NCBI RefSeq assembly: GCF_027943725.1
Contig: NZ_AP025696.1
Span: forward strand, 1,093,501-1,157,500
DNA from: Nitrosophilus kaiyonis
GTDB taxonomy: Bacteria > Campylobacterota > Campylobacteria > Campylobacterales > Nitratiruptoraceae
Direction of reading: 5' to 3'
DNA: 64,000 nt
The notes below the pieces were generated by a model, which saw only the letters and a list, made by a program, of their open reading frames with translations, was not told the DNA's origin and searched no databases. Every line of letters begins with the position of its first letter. Within the stretch, counting starts at the first letter, position 1. Below, piece after piece: positions 44,541-52,868 of the stretch. A program made the position numbers and the translations under genes.

Positions 44541-45770
44541 ATGAAAAAACTATTTGAAGAGTTTCAAACTTTTATAGTACAACAAAGTGCCGATAAAGAT
44601 GGTCCATTATCTCCACCTATAATAAACTCTGCTGCTTTTTCATATGGTAATCCAGAAAGTGCAGAAAAGATATTTTCGGGAGAGATAAACAGGCCTTTAT
44701 ATTCTAGAATAGCAAATCCAACAAACTCAAAACTTGAAAATTTGATAAGTTATATAGATAAAGGTGCAGGAAGTGTTGTCACTTCAAGTGGTATGGGTGC
44801 AATATCACTAGCTATTATGAGTTTTTTAAAAAGTGGAGATGAAATTATAAGTATTGGCGGGCTTTTTGGAGGAACATACTCTTTTTTTAGTGAAACAATT
44901 AAAAGATTTGGAATAGATGTAAAATTTATAGATGCAGATGAAGATATAGAAAAATTTATTACAGAAAATACAAAAATTATATTTACTGAAAGTGTTTCAA
45001 ATCCAAATTTAGATATTGCAGATTTTTTAAAAATTGAAAAAATTTGCAAAAAAAATAAAATTTTATTTATTGTAGATAACACATTAACACCACTTTTATT
45101 TAATCCTTTTGATTTTGGAGCAGATTTAATAATCTATTCAACTACAAAAATAATAAGTGGGCATTCTCAGGCCCTTGGCGGTGCTGTTGTTTATAGAGAA
45201 ATTGATAGCAATGATAAACTTTTTGAAAGATTTGATTTTTTAAAAAATATTTATGAGAAAAAAGGAAAAAATGCTTTATTGTATGCTTTGAAAAAAAGAG
45301 CAATGAGAGATTTTGGTATGAGTGAAAGTGCATTTAATAGCTATTTAACAATTTTAGGATTGCAAACATTGCCTCTTAGAATTCAAAGAGTAAATGAGAG
45401 TACTAAATATTTAGTAGAAACTCTTTATGAAAATGGTTTTAAAATTTCACATCCTCAATTAAAAAATAGTAATTATCATCAAAGATATGAAAAATATTTT
45501 CCAAATGGTGTAGGAGGAGTATTTTCTATAGATTTTGAAACAAAAGATAAAGCTTTTAATTTTTTAAAAAACTCAAAACTACTTTTTCTTACAGCAAATC
45601 TTGGAGATAGTAGAACATTAGCTCTTCATATGAATAGTACCATTTATAGAGATTTTTCAAAAAATGATAAAAAGTTTTTGAAAATAACTGAGGGACTTGT
45701 TAGAATATCTGTTGGACTTGAAGATCCACAAATTTTAATTGAAGATTTTTTAAAAGCAGCAAAAGGATAA
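44541..45770 (+). CDS. Cys/Met-metabolism PLP enzyme, O-acetylhomoserine sulfhydrylase-like
   Basis: A 409-residue fold-type I PLP enzyme. Key residues: SRIANPTN, SSGMGAIS, the FTESVSNPN loop, DNTLTPLL and the PLP lysine in STTKIISGHSQALGG. It is related to the next gene but diverged (for example, FLTANLGDSRTL instead of RVVNIGDSKSI). Possible reactions are O-acetylhomoserine sulfhydrylation or gamma-elimination. The sequence does not decide. The gene is separated from the next by 3 bases, so both are expressed together. Confidence 0.82.
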   Translation: MKKLFEEFQTFIVQQSADKDGPLSPPIINSAAFSYGNPESAEKIFSGEINRPLYSRIANPTNSKLENLISYIDKGAGSVVTSSGMGAISLAIMSFLKSGDEIISIGGLFGGTYSFFSETIKRFGIDVKFIDADEDIEKFITENTKIIFTESVSNPNLDIADFLKIEKICKKNKILFIVDNTLTPLLFNPFDFGADLIIYSTTKIISGHSQALGGAVVYREIDSNDKLFERFDFLKNIYEKKGKNALLYALKKRAMRDFGMSESAFNSYLTILGLQTLPLRIQRVNESTKYLVETLYENGFKISHPQLKNSNYHQRYEKYFPNGVGGVFSIDFETKDKAFNFLKNSKLLFLTANLGDSRTLALHMNSTIYRDFSKNDKKFLKITEGLVRISVGLEDPQILIEDFLKAAKG

Positions 45771-45773
45771 ACA

Positions 45774-47039
45774 ATGAAAAAAGAGACGATTGCACTTCAT
45801 GCAGGTTATACAAAAGATGAACAAAAAACAATGGCAGTACCAATCTATATGACAACTGCATACGCTTTTGATAGTGTTGAACATGCCGCTAATCTATTTG
45901 CCTTGAAAGAGATAGGAAATATTTATACTAGAATAGGAAACCCAACAACAGATGTTTTTGAAAAAAGATTTGCAGCTTTAGAGGGTGGTGTGGCTGCGCT
46001 TGCCACATCAAGTGGAATGGCAGCAATTAATTATTCTGTTTTAAATGTTTGTGAAAGCGGTGATAATATTATTGCAGCAAATCAGTTATATGGTGGGACT
46101 GTAACGCTTTTTACTCATACATTAAAAAGGCTTGGTATTGAAGCAAGAATGTTTGATGTTCACAGTCCTGAAAAAATTGAAGAACTTATTGATAAAAATA
46201 CAAAATTGATATTTTTTGAAAGCATTACAAATCCAAGCATAGATGTGCCGGATTTTGAAAAAATAGTAAAAATTGCAAATAAACATAATATATTAACAGT
46301 TGTTGATAATACTGTTGCAACTCCAATTTTATGCAATCCTATAGAGTATGGTGTTGATATAGTTGTTCATAGTACAAGTAAATATACTACTGGTCAAGGT
46401 CTTGCTCTTGGTGGAATTATTGTTGAGGCTGAATTTGCAAAAGAGAAGATAAAAGAAAATCCAAGATATAAAATGTTTAATGAACCAGATGCAAGCTATC
46501 ATGGTCTAATTTATATTGATACACCTTTTCCGCCATTTGTTTTGAGAGCAAGATTGTCTCTTCTAAGAGATATGGGAAGTGCTCCAAGTCCTTTTAATAG
46601 TTGGCTATTTATTCAAGGATTGGAGCATTTAAGCCTTAGAATAAAACAGCATAGTCAAAGTGCTTTGACTATTGCTAAATGGCTAAAAAATCATCCAAAA
46701 GTAAAAAAAGTTAATTATCCACTATTAGAAGGTGATAAAAATTATGAAAATGCAAAAAAATATCTAAAAGGTGGTGCAAGTGGGCTTTTGAGCTTTGAAG
46801 TAGAAAGTTTTGAAGAGGCTAAAAAAATTGCAGATAGTGTAAAAATTTTTAGTAGAGTTGTAAATATAGGAGATAGCAAATCAATTATAACCCACCCAGC
46901 TTCAACAACTCATCAACAATTAAGCCATGAAGAGTTAATTGCAGCTGGTGTTAGTGAAGGATTGATAAGGCTTAGTATTGGACTTGAAGCTGTAGAAGAT
47001 TTGATAGAGGATTTAAAATCTGCTTTGGGTAAATGTTAA
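45774..47039 (+). CDS. metY: O-acetylhomoserine sulfhydrylase
   Basis: A 421-residue PLP enzyme of the MetY group that forms homocysteine from O-acetylhomoserine and sulfide. Motifs: YTRIGNPTTD, LATSSGMAAI, FFESITNPS, DNTVATP and the PLP lysine in STSKYTTGQGLALGG. The C-terminal RVVNIGDSKSIITHPASTTH is the family's typical sulfhydrylase motif. metX, which supplies O-acetylhomoserine, starts 194 bases downstream, so the pathway is clustered. Length is normal. Confidence 0.92.
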   Translation: MKKETIALHAGYTKDEQKTMAVPIYMTTAYAFDSVEHAANLFALKEIGNIYTRIGNPTTDVFEKRFAALEGGVAALATSSGMAAINYSVLNVCESGDNIIAANQLYGGTVTLFTHTLKRLGIEARMFDVHSPEKIEELIDKNTKLIFFESITNPSIDVPDFEKIVKIANKHNILTVVDNTVATPILCNPIEYGVDIVVHSTSKYTTGQGLALGGIIVEAEFAKEKIKENPRYKMFNEPDASYHGLIYIDTPFPPFVLRARLSLLRDMGSAPSPFNSWLFIQGLEHLSLRIKQHSQSALTIAKWLKNHPKVKKVNYPLLEGDKNYENAKKYLKGGASGLLSFEVESFEEAKKIADSVKIFSRVVNIGDSKSIITHPASTTHQQLSHEELIAAGVSEGLIRLSIGLEAVEDLIEDLKSALGKC

Positions 47040-47080
47040 AAAAGCAGCTTGAATTAGAAAGTAAAAAAATAGTTATTGGT

Positions 47081-47160
47081 ATATTGGTTATTAGTTATTG
47101 GTAAAAATTAAATATATGGTGTCTATATATACCAATTACCAATACACCAATAACCAATAT
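47081..47160 (+). repeat. Long hairpin of TTATTGG/CCAATAA repeats upstream of metX (copy E)
   Basis: ATATTGGTTATT (47081-47092) is a perfect 12-bp match with AATAACCAATAT (47149-47160). A further TATTGGTAA/TTACCAATA pairing lies inside. The arms are made of approximately 7-base units. A small internal palindrome (TATATA-rich) sits in the loop. It lies between metY and the metX promoter and may end the metY message. Confidence 0.8.
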
Positions 47161-47192
47161 GCCATTTTATCTCTTTATTACTACCTCTAAGG

Positions 47193-47198
47193 TATAAT
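47193..47198 (+). promoter_or_regulatory. -10 box of metX
   Basis: TATAAT at 47193-47198 with preceding GG, 35 bases before the TTG start. No -35 consensus. The start is expected near 47205, downstream of repeat element E, so that element would not be part of the metX leader if this promoter is used. Confidence 0.5.
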
Positions 47199-47232
47199 TA
47201 GTCCAAATTTATAATATTTATAGAGGTTATCA

Positions 47233-48342
47233 TTGGAAATAACTACAAAAAAAGCAAAATTTACAAATCCATTATATCTTGAAAGTGGTAGAATTTTAGA
47301 GCCTTATGAGATTGTTTATGAGACTTATGGTGAACTTAATGAAGATAAAAGCAATGTAGTTTTAATTTGTCATGCATTAAGTGGGTCTCATCATGCAGCT
47401 GGTAGATATGAGGGAGATAGAAAGCCTGGATGGTGGGATAATTTAATAGGGGATGGAAAAGCTGTTGATACTACAAAATATTTTGTTATTTGTACAAATG
47501 TTATAGGTAGCTGTTTTGGATCAACTGGTCCTATGAGCAAAATGTATCCAGATGATAGACCTTATCGATTTAAATTTCCTGTTGTAACAATAAAAGATAT
47601 GGTAAAAGCTCAAAGAATCCTTCTTTCAAAACTTGGCTTTGATAAAATCAAAGCTGTTATTGGTGGCAGTATGGGTGGTATGCAAGCACTTCGTTTTGCT
47701 ATAGATTATCCTGGTTTTGCAGAAAAAATAGTATCTTTAGCAGCCACTCATGCAACAAGACCTTGGGTAATTGCTTTTAATAAGATTGCTCAAGAAGCAA
47801 TACTTAAAGATCCTAATTTTAAAAATGGTAAATATGATCCAAAAGATTTACAAGAAAATGGTTTAAGTGGTCTTGCTATTGGAAGGATGGCCGGACATAT
47901 AAGTTTTTTGAGTCACTACTCTATGGATAGGAAATTTGGTAGAGCTTATGTTGCAAATGAAGGGTTGTATGAGCTTTTTGGAAGATTTGAGGTTGAAAGG
48001 TATCTTGAATATAATGGATACAATTTTTCTAAATGGTTTGATCCTTTAAGTTATCTATATATAACAAAAGCTATAAATATTTTTGATTTAAGCAGAGGAT
48101 ATGATTCGTTAAATGAGGCCTTGGAGATTGTAAAATCTAAACTTTATCTAATAGGTTTTGAAAAGGATATACTATTTTTGCCTGATGAGATGAAAGAGAT
48201 TAAAGATGCTATGGATAGTATAGGAAAAGGCGAACTTGCAGAGTATTATGAAGTTAAAAGCGATTATGGTCATGATGCTTTTTTAGTTGAGGTTGATAAA
48301 TTTAGCAACTATATCAATGATATTTTAGAAGGAAATAGATGA
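47233..48342 (+). CDS. metX: Homoserine O-acetyltransferase
   Basis: A 369-residue alpha/beta hydrolase-fold enzyme that transfers acetyl (or succinyl in some relatives) to homoserine for methionine synthesis. It shows CHALSGSHHA, the nucleophile elbow GGSMGGMQAL (catalytic Ser), and the C-terminal GHDAF with the catalytic His. It starts at TTG at 47233, supported by AGAGGTT about 8 bases upstream. No upstream ATG is in frame. It overlaps xseB by 4 bases (ATGA), so translation is coupled. Confidence 0.94.
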   Translation: MEITTKKAKFTNPLYLESGRILEPYEIVYETYGELNEDKSNVVLICHALSGSHHAAGRYEGDRKPGWWDNLIGDGKAVDTTKYFVICTNVIGSCFGSTGPMSKMYPDDRPYRFKFPVVTIKDMVKAQRILLSKLGFDKIKAVIGGSMGGMQALRFAIDYPGFAEKIVSLAATHATRPWVIAFNKIAQEAILKDPNFKNGKYDPKDLQENGLSGLAIGRMAGHISFLSHYSMDRKFGRAYVANEGLYELFGRFEVERYLEYNGYNFSKWFDPLSYLYITKAINIFDLSRGYDSLNEALEIVKSKLYLIGFEKDILFLPDEMKEIKDAMDSIGKGELAEYYEVKSDYGHDAFLVEVDKFSNYINDILEGNR

Positions 48343-48557
48343 AAAGTAGTGATTTTGAAAAAAAGATTGAAGATGCAAAAAAGGTTTTAGAAAAGTTAAT
48401 GAATCCAGAAATAACATTAAGCGATAGTGTTAAACTTTATAAAGAGGGTCTAAAAGCTTTGAAAGAGGCTCAAGAGATGCTTGAAAAAGCAAAAGTGGAG
48501 ATTGAAGAGATTGAAAAAAATACACAAAATAGCGATATATCTGATATGGAAAAGTAA
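48339..48557 (+). CDS. xseB: Exodeoxyribonuclease VII small subunit
   Basis: A 72-residue helical protein. FEKKIEDAKKVLEKLMNPEI followed by LSDSVKLYKEGLKAL is the XseB signature. It forms the small subunit of exonuclease VII with XseA, which is elsewhere. It overlaps metX by 4 bases. In C. jejuni a similar short gene lies at a comparable place between guaB and the nitrilase-like gene. Confidence 0.85.
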   Translation: MKSSDFEKKIEDAKKVLEKLMNPEITLSDSVKLYKEGLKALKEAQEMLEKAKVEIEEIEKNTQNSDISDMEK

Positions 48558-48568
48558 GTGAGAAGATT

Positions 48569-49366
48569 ATGAAAATTGCAGTTTTACAGTGTGCTTATCT
48601 TGGGATGAGTCCAAATAAACTTGATTATTATTTGAGAATTTGCAGACAAAAAGATGTAAAATTACTTTTATTAGGAGAATATGTTTTAAATAGATTTTTC
48701 AAGGAGATAGAAAATACTCCTTTAAATATGTTAAAAGAGCAAACAAATCATCAAATAAATACATTAAAAGAGTTAAGCTCAAAATATGATATTACAATAG
48801 TTGCTCCAATTATTCAGATACAAAAAAACAATATTTTTAAAAAAATTGTAGTTTCTTCTTCTAATAAGATCCAATATTACACTCAACAGATGCTTATAAA
48901 TTTTAAACATTGGAATGAGGAAAAATTTTTTTCAAATGATCAAGAGAGTTTAAATCCTCCTTTAACTTTTAAAATTGATAATATAAAATTTGGGGTAATT
49001 GGAGGGTATGAGCTTCATTTTAACTATTTTTTTGATGAATTTTCTAAAAAAAATGTAGATGTAGTACTTTTGCCAACTGTATCAACATTTGATTCAAATA
49101 TAAGGTGGCAAGAGATTATAAAAACAAGAGCATTTTTAGGAAATTTTTATATATTAAGAGCCAATAGAATTGGAGAATATATAGATAAAGAGATAAAATG
49201 GATATTTTATGGTGAAAGTCTGCTTGCAAGCCCAGAAGGAAAAATTGAAAATATGCTTTCAAACAAAGAGGAGCTTTTGATTTGCGATATTGATAAAAAC
49301 TTTATAAAAGAGAATAAAAAAGCCTGGGGATTTAAAAGGATTTTTAATAAAAAGGCAAAAAAATGA
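48569..49366 (+). CDS. Nitrilase-superfamily protein lacking the catalytic cysteine
   Basis: A 265-residue carbon-nitrogen hydrolase fold. The segment LLLLGEY holds the general-base glutamate and NEEKFFS the likely lysine. At the nucleophile position the usual I-C-Y-D reads GVIGGYELHF, so a glycine stands where the cysteine should be. The downstream FYGESLLASPEGKI is normal. Known members hydrolyse amides; this one is probably inactive as a hydrolase or works otherwise. It overlaps the ThiF-like gene by 4 bases and follows xseB by 11. A similar gene order is known in H. pylori and C. jejuni (from memory). Confidence 0.82.
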   Translation: MKIAVLQCAYLGMSPNKLDYYLRICRQKDVKLLLLGEYVLNRFFKEIENTPLNMLKEQTNHQINTLKELSSKYDITIVAPIIQIQKNNIFKKIVVSSSNKIQYYTQQMLINFKHWNEEKFFSNDQESLNPPLTFKIDNIKFGVIGGYELHFNYFFDEFSKKNVDVVLLPTVSTFDSNIRWQEIIKTRAFLGNFYILRANRIGEYIDKEIKWIFYGESLLASPEGKIENMLSNKEELLICDIDKNFIKENKKAWGFKRIFNKKAKK

Positions 49367-50028
49367 AAGACTATTTTAAAAGACAGATTGAGCTTTGGGG
49401 AGAGGAGATTCAAAACTCTTTGATAGATAAAAAAATTGCGATTATAGGATGTGGTGGTCTTGGAAGTTCTGTTGCTATAGCTCTTGGAGCAAGTGGTATA
49501 GGCGAAATATATTTAGTAGATTTTGATAAGGTAAGTCTTCATAATATACATAGACAAATCGCTTTTAAAATGGATGATGAGGGAAAATATAAAGCTGAAG
49601 TTTTAGCAAAACTTATAGAAAATAGATGCCCTTATGTAAAAGCTTTGGCATTTAATGAGAGTTTTGATGAGTTTAAAAAAAGAGCTTTAAATTATGATCT
49701 TATAATAGATTGTACTGATAATCTAAAATCAAGAGAAAAGATTGATGAATTTTCAAAAGAGATAAAAATTCCATGGATTTATGGAAGTGTTGAAGAGTTT
49801 AATGCACAAGTCTGTTTTTTTGACAAAAGCAGTTTTAAAGCTTTTAAGATAACAGATAGAAAACCAGCTGGAATAGCAGCTCCTATTGTTATGATGGCAG
49901 CCTCATTTGAGGCAAATTTGGCAATTAGATATTTAACAGGTTTGCCTATTAAAAAAGACTATTTATATTATCTATATTTTGAAGAAGATGGAGATTTAAT
50001 CATAAATAAATTTCATATGCCTTTATAA
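49363..50028 (+). CDS. ThiF/MoeB/HesA-type adenylyltransferase
   Basis: A 221-residue E1-like enzyme that adenylates the C-terminus of a ubiquitin-like sulfur carrier or a tRNA. The ATP-binding GCGGLGS, the VDFDKVSLHNIHRQ segment (Asp, Asn and Arg finger) and DCTDN are present. The two zinc-binding CxxC pairs of MoeB/ThiF are absent, and no cysteine occupies the thiol position, so it is a short zinc-free form. Its substrate cannot be told; no ThiS or MoaD gene is in the window. It overlaps the preceding nitrilase-like gene by 4 bases. Confidence 0.82.
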   Translation: MKDYFKRQIELWGEEIQNSLIDKKIAIIGCGGLGSSVAIALGASGIGEIYLVDFDKVSLHNIHRQIAFKMDDEGKYKAEVLAKLIENRCPYVKALAFNESFDEFKKRALNYDLIIDCTDNLKSREKIDEFSKEIKIPWIYGSVEEFNAQVCFFDKSSFKAFKITDRKPAGIAAPIVMMAASFEANLAIRYLTGLPIKKDYLYYLYFEEDGDLIINKFHMPL

Positions 50029-50040
50029 ACAGGTAAGAAA

Positions 50041-52830
50041 ATGTATAAAATAAAATTTTTATTATTATTAATTCCTATTTTTCTTTTTGCAAATATCTGT
50101 TCATATGATATTGATATAAAGCTGCAAGATAAAAAAGTTAGCGGTAAAGCCCTTCTTGATTTTAACTCCTCTATAGTTTTAGATCCAACAAAAGCTGAGA
50201 TTTTTTATATAAAAAATGGCACATTAGAGTTAAGTGACTATCCAAAATATAAAAAAATTACAAAAAAACCTATTGAGATTGGATTTTTTTATAAATTTAA
50301 ACCTTTTAAAAATAGAATAACTCTTTTTGAGCCTTGGTATCCAAGAGTTGAAAAAAGATGCACTTATAAAATAAAAATAGATTCAAAATATTATATTGCG
50401 ATTCTTCAATATACAAAAAAAGAAAAAAATATTTTTTATTTTGATAAACCTTTGAAAAATCTATATCTAATAGCATCAAAAGATTTTATTGTTAAAAGTA
50501 AAAAAGAAAAAAATTTAGAAATTTCTACCTTTTTTTATAAAAAAGATTCAAATCTAAGTAAAAGTTATTTTGATAAAAGTTTTGAATATTTTAATCTTTA
50601 TAAAAATATTTTTGGGTTTTTGCCATATAAAATTTTCAATATTGTAGAGATTCCTTATCCTGTTGCTTATTCAATGGCAACAATGAGTGTTATTGGAGAG
50701 CAAATAATAGATAAAGATTATATTTTAAATGAGTCTCTAGCTCACGAAATTGTTCATCAATGGTTTGGAAACTATGTTTTTAGTCCAAATTTTGGAAATT
50801 GGTGTGAAGGTTTAACAACATTTTATAGTGATCATTTTTTAGCAAAAGATAAAAAAGAATTTAGAAAAGAGCAATTGTTAAAATATATCTCATATGTAAA
50901 TGAAGATAATGAAATACCTTTAATTGAATTTGGATTTAAAGAGTATGAGGATAAAAATGCAATCGGATATGGAAAAGGATTTTTCTTTTTTTATATGTTG
51001 AAAAATTTAATTGGTAATGAAAATTTTCAAAAAGGTATAAAAGAGTTATTAAAAAATTATAAATTTAAAGAGGCAAACTTTAGCGATTTGCAAAAGCTCT
51101 TTGAAAAAGTTTCAAAAAAAGATTTAAAAGATTTCTTTTTAGAGTGGGTTTATAGAAAAGGAGCATTTGATTTTGATATTAAAAATATAGATGTGATATA
51201 TGATAAAGATAGATATATTGTTGATTTTGATTTTATCTCAAATGAGTATGATATAAAAGTTCCTGTTAAAATTTGTAGTGATAAAAAGTGTAAAAAATTT
51301 TATATTGATTCAAACAAAACAAAGCAGAGCTTAAAAGTCAACTTTGAGCCAAGAAAAATAGTAGTTGATGATGAGTATGAGATATTTAGAAAATTAAAAC
51401 CAAGCGAGACTCCACCAATCATTTCAAAAGTTTTAGGGAGTCAAAAACTGTTGGTTATATGTGATGAGCAAAATAGATATAAAAATATTTTGAAAAATTT
51501 TAAAAATGTAAAAAAGTCAGATGATATTAAATTTAAAGATATAAAAAATTTTGATATTTTAATTTTAGGAAAAACCAAGTTTTTAAAAAGATTTTCTATT
51601 CCTTTTAAAATGGAAGGAAATTTGAAAATTGAAGCTTTTAAAAATCCTTTAAATGATTCAAAAACACTCCTTGTAATAGAAAATAATAGTGAAGATTTGA
51701 AAAAAAGTTTTAGACTTTTAAGACATTTAGGAAAATACTCAATTGCCATTTTTGATAAAAAAGGTATAAAAAAATATAAAAAAATAGCAGATGATGGTGC
51801 AGTTTATAACTTAGATATAAAAACAGATATTGTAAAAGTAAAAAGTGATGATTTTGAAAAAATGGTTGATGAGATAAAAAATGCAAAAGTTGTTTTTGTT
51901 GGAGAAAATCATCCAATCTATTCAAACCATTTAAATCAGTTAAAAATTATAAAAGCTCTATATAAAAAAGATAAAAATTTAGCAATTGGTCTTGAGATGT
52001 TTCAAAAGCCATACCAAAAATATCTTGATATGTTTATTGAGGGAAAAATTGGCGAAAAAGAGATGCTTAAAAGAAGCGAATATTCAAAAAGATGGGGGTA
52101 TGATTATAATCTATATAGACCAATAATTTTGTATGCTAAAAAACATAAAATTAGATTAATTGCATTAAATATACCAAAAGAGATAAGCCAAAAGGTTGCA
52201 AGAAAAGGAATAGATTCTTTAAGTAAAAAAGAGAAAAAGTTTTTGCCAAAATCATTAGATTTTAAAAATTTAAAATATAAAAAATATATAAAAGAGATTT
52301 TTGAAGGCCATATGAAGAAAAAATTTAAAGATTTTGAAAATTTTTATTATGCTCAGATTCTTTGGGATGAGAGTATGGCTGAAGGAATTTATCAATTTTT
52401 AAAAAAAAATAGAAATTATAAAATGGTTGTGTTAGCTGGAAATGGGCATTTAAGATATGGGTATGGGATTCCTGATAGATTAAAAAGAAGAGGGATAAAA
52501 GATTATAAAATTATTTTGCAAGATGACAAAACAAAGCCAGATATTGCTGATTTTGTTCTTTATCCAACTCATATAGACCTTCCATCAAAAAAGCTAGGAG
52601 TTTATCTAAAAGATAGTAAAAATTTAATTGTGGAAAAGGTTATAAAAGATTCTGCTGCTTTTAGGGCTGGCCTTAAAAAAGGTGATAAAATTATAAAAAT
52701 AGATAATGAAAATGTAAAAAATTTAAAAGAGTTAAAACTTGAGCTTGTTTTTGTAAAAGATTGTGCTAATTTAGAGATAATAAGAGATAAAAAAATAATC
52801 AAAAAAAGAGTCTGTTTCAAAAAATATTAA
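50041..52830 (+). CDS. Exported M1-type metallopeptidase fused to a ChaN-like domain and PDZ
   Basis: A 929-residue exported protein with signal peptide (about 1-17). The M1 peptidase-like part (about 60-470) has HEIVHQWFGNYV with zinc ligands, then CEGLTTF with the third-ligand Glu. The usual GAMEN exopeptidase motif is not conserved (MATMSVIGE here). The middle (about 600-830) resembles ChaN/DUF399, a heme-binding fold: VFVGENHPIYSNH, LAIGLEMFQ and LAGNGHLRYGYGIP. A C-terminal PDZ domain (about 850-925; GVYL, AAFRAGLKKGDKI) ends the protein. The three-part order is unusual. It follows the ThiF gene by 12 bases. Confidence 0.82.
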   Translation: MYKIKFLLLLIPIFLFANICSYDIDIKLQDKKVSGKALLDFNSSIVLDPTKAEIFYIKNGTLELSDYPKYKKITKKPIEIGFFYKFKPFKNRITLFEPWYPRVEKRCTYKIKIDSKYYIAILQYTKKEKNIFYFDKPLKNLYLIASKDFIVKSKKEKNLEISTFFYKKDSNLSKSYFDKSFEYFNLYKNIFGFLPYKIFNIVEIPYPVAYSMATMSVIGEQIIDKDYILNESLAHEIVHQWFGNYVFSPNFGNWCEGLTTFYSDHFLAKDKKEFRKEQLLKYISYVNEDNEIPLIEFGFKEYEDKNAIGYGKGFFFFYMLKNLIGNENFQKGIKELLKNYKFKEANFSDLQKLFEKVSKKDLKDFFLEWVYRKGAFDFDIKNIDVIYDKDRYIVDFDFISNEYDIKVPVKICSDKKCKKFYIDSNKTKQSLKVNFEPRKIVVDDEYEIFRKLKPSETPPIISKVLGSQKLLVICDEQNRYKNILKNFKNVKKSDDIKFKDIKNFDILILGKTKFLKRFSIPFKMEGNLKIEAFKNPLNDSKTLLVIENNSEDLKKSFRLLRHLGKYSIAIFDKKGIKKYKKIADDGAVYNLDIKTDIVKVKSDDFEKMVDEIKNAKVVFVGENHPIYSNHLNQLKIIKALYKKDKNLAIGLEMFQKPYQKYLDMFIEGKIGEKEMLKRSEYSKRWGYDYNLYRPIILYAKKHKIRLIALNIPKEISQKVARKGIDSLSKKEKKFLPKSLDFKNLKYKKYIKEIFEGHMKKKFKDFENFYYAQILWDESMAEGIYQFLKKNRNYKMVVLAGNGHLRYGYGIPDRLKRRGIKDYKIILQDDKTKPDIADFVLYPTHIDLPSKKLGVYLKDSKNLIVEKVIKDSAAFRAGLKKGDKIIKIDNENVKNLKELKLELVFVKDCANLEIIRDKKIIKKRVCFKKY

Positions 52831-52855
52831 AACTTCGAAGTCGGACTTCGAAGTT
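52831..52855. repeat. TTCGAAG-family hairpin between the peptidase and aminotransferase genes
   Basis: A 25-base palindrome with two 12-base complementary arms around one central G. It is identical over 22 bases with 60539-60560 inside the helicase gene. The stem begins at the base after the stop codon. No T-run follows, so it may be a repeat rather than a terminator, or a folded 3' end. Confidence 0.85.
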
Positions 52856-52868
52856 AAAAAGGAAAGAG

